37,661 bases of DNA, taken from positions 1 to 37,661 of the forward strand of contig CAKOVP010000012.1 of assembly GCA_934122035.1 (NCBI GenBank). The letters are read 5' to 3'. The position numbers were made by a program, and so were the translations under genes. The notes below the pieces were generated by a model that was not told where the DNA came from, made no database searches, and worked only from the letters and a program-made list of their open reading frames with translations. This document shows positions 32,978-37,661 of this stretch, one piece after another. Within the stretch, counting starts at the first letter, position 1. Each line of letters opens with the position of its first letter. The DNA is from an uncultured Clostridia bacterium (GTDB lineage: Bacteria > Bacillota > Clostridia > TANB77 > CAG-508).

Positions 32978-33427
32978 TTTTTGTTTTCCTCCTTCTACTT
33001 TTGTTTTTTCTTAAATTTTATACTTAGCAATTTTTTTGCATTTAGTTTAAAATTAAATTTTAACTTTGTATTTATCGTGAAGTATGTAACTTAATGATAA
33101 ATTACTTATACCATAGCAGTATGATAAAATCAAGTGATTTGCTTTATTTTATATCTTAAAATTTCTTTATATTTTTTATATTATTTTTTAACTTCAAAGT
33201 TATAAAATAGTAGAACTTTTAATAAAAATTTAAAACTATACATTGTTATTAAATTACATACTTAACAATAAAATTTATTTGTTTTTTATAATTTTTCGCT
33301 ATAGCGAAATTTTTTTATGTCTTTTTACACTATATTATTTTTTATAATTAAAAAATAAGCAAAAATTTATACTTTTACAATATAAATATTTTGCTTATTT
33401 CTTTTCGCCTTCTTAAAAAACTTTTAT
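32978..33427. other. 450-bp AT-rich intergenic region
   Basis: No ORF is supported. It holds an inverted pair AAGTATGTAACTTAAT (33080-33095) and ATTAAATTACATACTT (33248-33263), 15 of 16 matching. It also has a 16-bp palindrome TTTCGCTATAGCGAAA (33294-33309) with T runs, and the terminator at 33353-33400. The pilin-like gene's promoter must lie at its left end. Confidence 0.5.
33353..33400 (-). terminator. Terminator after the zinc-ribbon gene
   Basis: AAATAAGCAAAAATTTATA and TATAAATATTTTGCTTATTT pair over about 18 bp, followed by ATTTTTTAATTA on the minus strand, 28 bp past the stop at 33428. Confidence 0.75.
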
Positions 33428-33916
33428 TTACATATCGTCATCTTCATCATTTTCTTCATCGTCTTCAGATTCGCAATCATCGTGGAATCCACAAGAACAA
33501 CAATGTCCAGAGCATCCTTCTTCATCCTCTTCTCCATCCCAATCTAATTCAATTATGTTATGGCATTTTGGACATTCTATTTCTTCTTTTAGTTCATCTT
33601 CTACACTTGCAACAAATTCGTGGTTGCAATAAGGACAAACTATTTCAAAATCATAGTCTTCATCTTCATATATGTCTTTTTTTATTAAATCTACAGAGCC
33701 ATTAACTTTTGCAAGTTTTTCGTCTAATTCTCTTTGCTTTTCTTCTATTGCATTAATTTTTTTGTCGTTAATTTCTGTAGCTCTATCTATTAAATCTATA
33801 TATAATGATGATAATTCAGATACTTTATCTAAAACATACTTTCTTTCTTCTTCGTTTGAAATATGTTCTCCTATTTCTCTTATGATTTTTAAATACTCTT
33901 CACTTACTTTTGACAT
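33428..33916 (-). CDS. Zinc-ribbon protein with acidic Cys/His-rich tail
   Basis: A 162-aa soluble protein. Residues 1-85 are helical and charged (coiled-coil-like, AIEEKQRELDEKLAKVNGSV). A zinc ribbon follows (IVCPYCNHEF and IECPKCHNII). The tail carries a second Cys/His cluster (CSGHCCSCGFHDDC) and ends in a run of Asp/Glu. The second cluster could bind another metal. It lies between EF-P and the pilin-like gene. The function is unknown. Confidence 0.65.
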   Translation of the reverse strand: MSKVSEEYLKIIREIGEHISNEEERKYVLDKVSELSSLYIDLIDRATEINDKKINAIEEKQRELDEKLAKVNGSVDLIKKDIYEDEDYDFEIVCPYCNHEFVASVEDELKEEIECPKCHNIIELDWDGEEDEEGCSGHCCSCGFHDDCESEDDEENDEDDDM

Positions 33917-33994
33917 ATGCTTTCCTTTCTTTGAAAATACTTGATTTTCTATTTGCTTTTTACAGCAACTCTTTTTTAGTACTATTATTATGTA

Positions 33995-34561
33995 CTAAAC
34001 TCTTTCCATATATTCACCAGTTCTTGTATCTATTTTAACAATATCACCGATATTTACAAACATTGGAACTGTTAGTTCGTATCCATTTTCTAGTGTTGCA
34101 GGTTTTCCAGAAGTTGTTGTTGTGTTTCCAGCAAATCCTGGTTCTGTGTATGTAACTTCTAATTCTACAAACATTGGTGGTTCTACTGCAAATATGTTTC
34201 CTTTATAAGATAACATTTTTACATTCATATTTTCTTTTATGAATTTTAAAGCATCTCCAATTTGTTCTTTGTTTAATGGAATTTGCTCGTATGTTTCGTT
34301 ATCCATAAAGTAATATAGATTTTCATCATTGTATAGATATTGCATATCTTTCTTTTCTATTTCTGCTCCTGGATATTTTTCTGATGGATTGAATGTTTTT
34401 TCAATTACAGCTCCTGTTATAACATTTTTTAATTTTGTTCTAACAAATGCTGATCCCTTTCCTGGTTTTACGTGTTGAAATTCTACAACTCTAAATACGT
34501 TTCCGTCCATTTCGAATGTTGTACCATTTCTAAAGTCTCCGGCCATATATACTGCTGCCAT
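33995..34561 (-). CDS. efp: Translation elongation factor P
   Basis: tRNA-mimicking factor that relieves ribosome stalling at polyproline. It has 188 aa and three beta domains. FQHVKPGKGSAFVRTKLKN is the loop carrying the modifiable Lys near residue 34, and VTYTEPGFAGNTTTTSGKPA is the family signature. AAGGGG precedes ATG 34561. The M24 aminopeptidase lies 84 bp upstream, a common pairing in Bacillota. Confidence 0.97.
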   Translation of the reverse strand: MAAVYMAGDFRNGTTFEMDGNVFRVVEFQHVKPGKGSAFVRTKLKNVITGAVIEKTFNPSEKYPGAEIEKKDMQYLYNDENLYYFMDNETYEQIPLNKEQIGDALKFIKENMNVKMLSYKGNIFAVEPPMFVELEVTYTEPGFAGNTTTTSGKPATLENGYELTVPMFVNIGDIVKIDTRTGEYMERV

Positions 34562-34645
34562 ATTATTTACCCCTTCCTAATTTATATTTTATTTTTATTT
34601 ACTTACTTCGTAACTATTATATAATACTACATTTTTGCTTAAAAA

Positions 34646-35728
34646 TCAAGCCCTTTCGTCTACTATAACATAGTCTTTTTCAGATTTTGTAAGTTGTGTG
34701 CTCATTCCCTTATTTACCCATAATGTGTCTTCTATTCTAACACCAAATTTATTTGGTAAATATATTCCCGGTTCATCTGTTACAACCATATTGTTTTTTA
34801 GCATAACATCTTTTTTAGTACTAAAAAATGGTAACTCGTGTATTTCTAGTCCTACTCCGTGTCCTAAGGCATGAATTAAGTCAAATCCATTTAGCTTAAA
34901 GTCATTTTCTACCATTCTGCTTACTATTTTTAAATTTGCTCCTTCTTTTATTTCATTTATTGCCTGTTTTTGATTTTTTAATACTAGTTCATATACTGGT
35001 TTTATTTGTTCTGGAACGAATCCTGCAAATATAGTTCTTGTCATATCTGAACAATAACCTTTATATTTACAGCCCATATCTATTGTTATTGGGTCACCTG
35101 CTTCTATTTTTTTATCTGTTGGAACAGCATGTGGCTTAGATGAATTTTGTCCAGATGCTACTATTGTTTCAAAAGATACATCATCTGCTCCATTATTTAT
35201 ATAAAATTCTTCTATTTCTTTTGCAATTTGCTTTTCTGTTTGTCCAATTTTTATATAACTTTTTAAATGATTAAAGCAAGCGTCTGTAATTTGACAAGCT
35301 TTTGTAATTAGCTCTATTTCTTCTGGATCTTTAATCATTCTTTGTCTTTCTATTATGCCTTCGGTTTCTTCTAGACTATTTATTTTGTATCTATGCATAA
35401 TATCTTTATATTGTGCATATGTAACATAACTTTCCTCAAAGCCTACTTTCTCGCAAAATAAGAAGAAATTTTCGTAATCTTCCTTTGCTAGGTCTTTCAT
35501 ATTGAACACAACTATTTCATCGTTTATTGTTAATGTGTTGTTTACTGCTTCTACATATCTTCCATCTGTTATGTAGATGTTTTCTTTTGGTGTAACTAAA
35601 AATGTTCCTTCTGCTTCTATTCCTGTTAAATATTTTATATTTATAGGGTTTGATATTATTATTCCCTGCAAGTCCATCATTTTTATTCTGTCTCTTAACC
35701 AACGAATATTGTTATTCATATTTTTCAC
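34646..35728 (-). CDS. M24B aminopeptidase (Xaa-Pro type)
   Basis: Metal-dependent aminopeptidase of about 360 aa. An N-terminal creatinase-like domain (1-125) precedes the pita-bread domain. All five metal ligands are visible: ITIDMGCKYKGYCSDMTRT (two Asp), HALGHGVGLEIHE (His), VTDEPGIYLP (Glu) and VRIEDT (Glu). The start is ambiguous: GTG 35728 or ATG 35719, both with weak sites. It is upstream of efp, where PepP/YqhT-type genes often occur. Confidence 0.93.
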   Translation of the reverse strand: MKNMNNNIRWLRDRIKMMDLQGIIISNPINIKYLTGIEAEGTFLVTPKENIYITDGRYVEAVNNTLTINDEIVVFNMKDLAKEDYENFFLFCEKVGFEESYVTYAQYKDIMHRYKINSLEETEGIIERQRMIKDPEEIELITKACQITDACFNHLKSYIKIGQTEKQIAKEIEEFYINNGADDVSFETIVASGQNSSKPHAVPTDKKIEAGDPITIDMGCKYKGYCSDMTRTIFAGFVPEQIKPVYELVLKNQKQAINEIKEGANLKIVSRMVENDFKLNGFDLIHALGHGVGLEIHELPFFSTKKDVMLKNNMVVTDEPGIYLPNKFGVRIEDTLWVNKGMSTQLTKSEKDYVIVDERA

Positions 35729-35749
35729 TCATTTCTACATTTATTTTTC

Positions 35750-36493
35750 TTATACTGGTAAATCTATGTCATATGTTCCTAATGTAAATATTTTTAGCAT
35801 TATGTATAATAGTATGTTAAATGGTACAAATATTGCTGTTATTGCTGCAATTACAATAAATGGCCCAAATGGTATGTATTCATCACTCTTTTTCTTTTTG
35901 AATAGAATTAGTCCTACTCCAATTATTGCTCCTAGTAAGAATGCGATTAGCGAAACAATAATAATTGTTCTCCATCCAAAGAATAAGCCTAATGCTCCCA
36001 TTAGTTTTACGTCTCCAAATCCCATTGCTTCTTTACCTGCAATTAGCCCTCCAACCAATGTTATAAATAGGAAAATGCCACCTCCAACACACATTCCAAG
36101 CAACATATCTATTGCTATATTTATGTTGGTAATTCCTTGAATAAATGTAAGTACTAACCCAATTTCAAATAAGCTTAAGTTTAATCTATTTGGTATTATT
36201 TTTAATCTATAGTCTATTATAAGTGCACAAATTAGCATTGGCACTAAAATAAAGTATTTTAATGTGTTAATAGAAAAACCATATAGATATAATATTGCAA
36301 CAAATAGAACTGCTGTTATTATCATATATAAATATTTAGGCTTACTATTTTTTAAATACCCCCAATAATCTTTTACAAAAACTTTTTTATATTCTGGTAA
36401 TCTTATTGTGCACCAGTCTATAAATTGTCCTATTCCAATTCCTATTAATCCTACTAGTAAATAGTATAATATACTTATGTTGTTTATATACAT
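35750..36493 (-). CDS. Prepilin peptidase (A24 family)
   Basis: Integral-membrane aspartyl protease that removes pilin leader peptides. It has 247 aa and about seven hydrophobic helices. The catalytic Asp residues are in LIIDYRLKIIPNRLNL and GFGDVKLMGALGLFFGW; FGPFI is near the end. The N-terminal Cys-rich methylation insert of PilD is missing, so it may not methylate. GAGGG precedes ATG 36493. The only pilin-like gene in the window is at 31832-32977. Confidence 0.92.
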   Translation of the reverse strand: MYINNISILYYLLVGLIGIGIGQFIDWCTIRLPEYKKVFVKDYWGYLKNSKPKYLYMIITAVLFVAILYLYGFSINTLKYFILVPMLICALIIDYRLKIIPNRLNLSLFEIGLVLTFIQGITNINIAIDMLLGMCVGGGIFLFITLVGGLIAGKEAMGFGDVKLMGALGLFFGWRTIIIVSLIAFLLGAIIGVGLILFKKKKSDEYIPFGPFIVIAAITAIFVPFNILLYIMLKIFTLGTYDIDLPV

Positions 36494-36506
36494 TTTGTTC
36501 CCTCTT

Positions 36507-37016
36507 TTACTTTTGTTTTGTGTTATTTTCTTTGAAGTATCTTTTTAAAATTATTCCTTCTATTTTCCTGTTAAATTTGGTAATAAATATGTCTGATGTT
36601 TTTAGTGGTTTTACTAATATTGAATACATATTACATCTATTTGCTCCTAAAACGTCTGTTAAGACTTGATCTCCTACTACTGCAATATTTACTTCGTTTT
36701 CTATTTTTAACATTTTTTGAGCCCTTTTGAAGCCAAATTTAAGTGGTTTTTTTGCAAAAAATATATATGGTATTTCTAAATTTTTAGATAGCTTTTCTGC
36801 TTTTTTCTTACTGTTAGTATTTGATAAAATGCAGAACTTTATTCCATCATTCTTTAAGGTTTTTATCCAATTTTCTAACCCCTCTACAGTGTTGTTTTCC
36901 TTATCTAATATTGTATTGTCTATGTCTATTAATACGGCTTGTATATTATTTTCTGTTAATAATTCTTTAGATATGTCTGTTATGCAATTAATATATTTTT
37001 TAGGGTAAAAAATCAT
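36507..37016 (-). CDS. YqeG-family HAD phosphatase
   Basis: HAD subfamily IIIA phosphatase of 169 aa. Motif I is LIDIDNTILDK, motif II ILSNTNSKK, motif III FFAKKPLKFGF and motif IV GDQVLTDVLGANR. ATG 37016, five bases after GGAGG, is preferred over the in-frame ATG at 37028, which lies inside that site. Relatives include phosphatidylglycerophosphatases, but the substrate here is not shown. It is 13 bp from the prepilin peptidase gene, so the two are probably co-transcribed. Confidence 0.9.
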   Translation of the reverse strand: MIFYPKKYINCITDISKELLTENNIQAVLIDIDNTILDKENNTVEGLENWIKTLKNDGIKFCILSNTNSKKKAEKLSKNLEIPYIFFAKKPLKFGFKRAQKMLKIENEVNIAVVGDQVLTDVLGANRCNMYSILVKPLKTSDIFITKFNRKIEGIILKRYFKENNTKQK

Positions 37017-37077
37017 ATATGCCTCCATAATAATTTTGCTACTTTATATTATCAATATGAAGCCTATTTGTCAAGTG

Positions 37078-37416
37078 TTATGCTGTTATTAAATTTTTAT
37101 ATTCGTCTAAAGTTAGCACTTTTATAAATTCAAAATCTTTAGAAAATTCCTTTAATATTTCTAATGTCTTATCTGTTGAATTAAGATCTACTATAATTAT
37201 ATCTATTACATCCATATTAGAATATAACATTTTATACACAAATAGCTTTAAAAAATACTCAATATTGTTTTCTTGATTATGAACAGTTATTATAAAGTCT
37301 GTTCCATTAAATATAACTTTAGGATATTTATGCATATGAATTATACCTTTTATAATATCTAATAAGCCATATAAGGCTAAAATCCATAAAATAGAAGTTA
37401 AGATAAAGTTTAGCAT
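37078..37416 (-). CDS. Short glycosyltransferase-2-like membrane protein
   Basis: A 112-aa protein. An N-terminal membrane helix (about 3-24) is followed by DFIITVHNQENNIEYFLKLF and DIIIVDLNSTDKTLEIL. These resemble the first nucleotide-sugar-binding strands of GT-A family 2 transferases (D-x-S-x-D-x-T). The catalytic half of that fold is absent, so it is not expected to be a complete enzyme. AGAAGG precedes ATG 37416. It is a short family member or a remnant. Confidence 0.6.
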   Translation of the reverse strand: MLNFILTSILWILALYGLLDIIKGIIHMHKYPKVIFNGTDFIITVHNQENNIEYFLKLFVYKMLYSNMDVIDIIIVDLNSTDKTLEILKEFSKDFEFIKVLTLDEYKNLITA

Positions 37417-37496
37417 AATTATTCCTTCTTTCTAAAAGAAAATTTCTAAATGGGTCTTTTTTATATACTATGTTAAACTTATAAATTTGGTTAAAA

Positions 37497-37537
37497 AAAT
37501 ATAGTATTTAAAAGATTATCTTTAAAATACTATATTT
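37497..37537 (-). terminator. Terminator after rplQ
   Basis: A 19-bp nearly perfect stem (37497-37515 with 37519-37537, 3-base loop), then TTTT on the minus strand. It closes the ribosomal operon that enters from the right edge. Confidence 0.9.
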
Positions 37538-37557
37538 AAGTTTGTTTATATAAATTA

Positions 37558-37661
37558 TTATATTAATTCAAGTATTACTACTTCTGCAGCGTCTCCTCTA
37601 CGTTGACCTTTTCTTATTATTCTTGTGTATCCACCTTTTACATCTTTGTATTTTGGTGCTA
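37558..37661 (-). CDS. rplQ: 50S ribosomal protein L17, C-terminal end (partial)
   Basis: The last 33 codons are present on the minus strand, ending at TAA 37558-37560. The residues KDVKGGYTRIIRKGQRRGD and AAEVVILELI are the conserved L17 C-terminus. The 5' part is beyond the window. rplQ normally ends the alpha operon, fitting the terminator that follows. Confidence 0.93.
   Translation of the reverse strand, partial: APKYKDVKGGYTRIIRKGQRRGDAAEVVILELI

Noticed and set aside
32404..33027. 207-aa plus-strand ORF opposite the pilin-like gene
   Set aside because: Leu/Phe/Tyr-rich shadow of the minus-strand coding sequence, with no start signal; the same applies to the other plus-strand frames over minus-strand genes.
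33294..33309. Palindrome TTTCGCTATAGCGAAA as a terminator or operator
   Set aside because: It is about 520 bases upstream of no plus-strand gene and beyond the better terminator at 33353-33400, so its role cannot be stated.
31640..33427. Complete diversity-generating retroelement
   Set aside because: No reverse transcriptase, template repeat or accessory gene is present here; only a candidate variable region is supported.
1..37661. CRISPR array or prophage
   Set aside because: No regularly spaced repeats, Cas, integrase, capsid or terminase genes were found on either strand.

Overview
The window is AT-rich bacterial chromosome from a low-GC Clostridia-type Bacillota, probably an uncultured gut-type lineage. 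The main reasons are the gene order ylxM-ffh-rpsP-khpA-rimM-trmD-rplS, a DUF4364 regulator, secG-rnr-ssrA, a tandem-OB SSB, a sortase, prepilin-type proteins, strong GGAGG ribosome binding sites and several TTG/GTG starts. Almost every gene lies on the minus strand. The plus-strand exceptions are the DUF4364 gene, a 48-aa ORF, a 37-aa ORF, tRNA-Trp, gtrA and a broken M23 peptidase. No phage or transposase gene and no CRISPR array was seen.

Layout. 1-1.7 kb: two TasA/camelysin-like secreted proteins around an ER-type (SipW-like) signal peptidase. 1.8-6.0 kb: the translation and SRP operon. 6.1-8.5 kb: recN with a LexA-like operator, divergent from the DUF4364 gene. 8.6-12.2 kb: a short prolyl-tRNA synthetase, scpB, a lone 48-aa gene and a membrane-anchored cadherin-like protein. 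12.2-16.8 kb: tandem-OB SSB, two poorly known envelope-type proteins, metG and a small membrane protein, with three copies of a structured intergenic repeat. 16.8-21.3 kb: sortase, a probable type I toxin-antitoxin locus, tmRNA with a duplicated 3' end, RNase R and SecG. 21.5-30.2 kb: an EAL phosphodiesterase, SMC, a frame-split zinc metallopeptidase, a small acidic protein, a DnaB-like ATPase and a membrane-anchored cyclophilin. 30.3-31.7 kb (plus strand): tRNA-Trp, gtrA and the frameshifted M23 peptidase. 31.8-37.7 kb: a pilin-like protein with an unusual GC-rich C-terminal patch, a zinc-ribbon protein, EF-P, an M24 aminopeptidase, prepilin peptidase, a YqeG-type HAD phosphatase, a glycosyltransferase-like fragment and the 3' end of rplQ.

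How it fits together. Most genes are housekeeping: ribosome assembly and protein targeting, chromosome segregation (SMC, ScpB), repair (RecN, SSB) and ribosome rescue (tmRNA, RNase R). A second theme is surface structure: SipW with TasA-like fibres, sortase, prepilin peptidase with a pilin-like protein, and GtrA. The most interesting items are (i) the 17.79-18.15 kb locus, which has a 37-aa membrane peptide, two convergent near-consensus promoters, a sequestered ribosome binding site and alternative long-range pairings; (ii) the pilin-like protein whose last ~50 codons before its tail jump to about 54% GC, as a diversity-generating retroelement target would; (iii) a three-copy family of ~130-bp foldback elements with a conserved core and compensating inner stems; and (iv) a 32-bp duplication of the tmRNA 3' end flanking a hairpin-rich insert.
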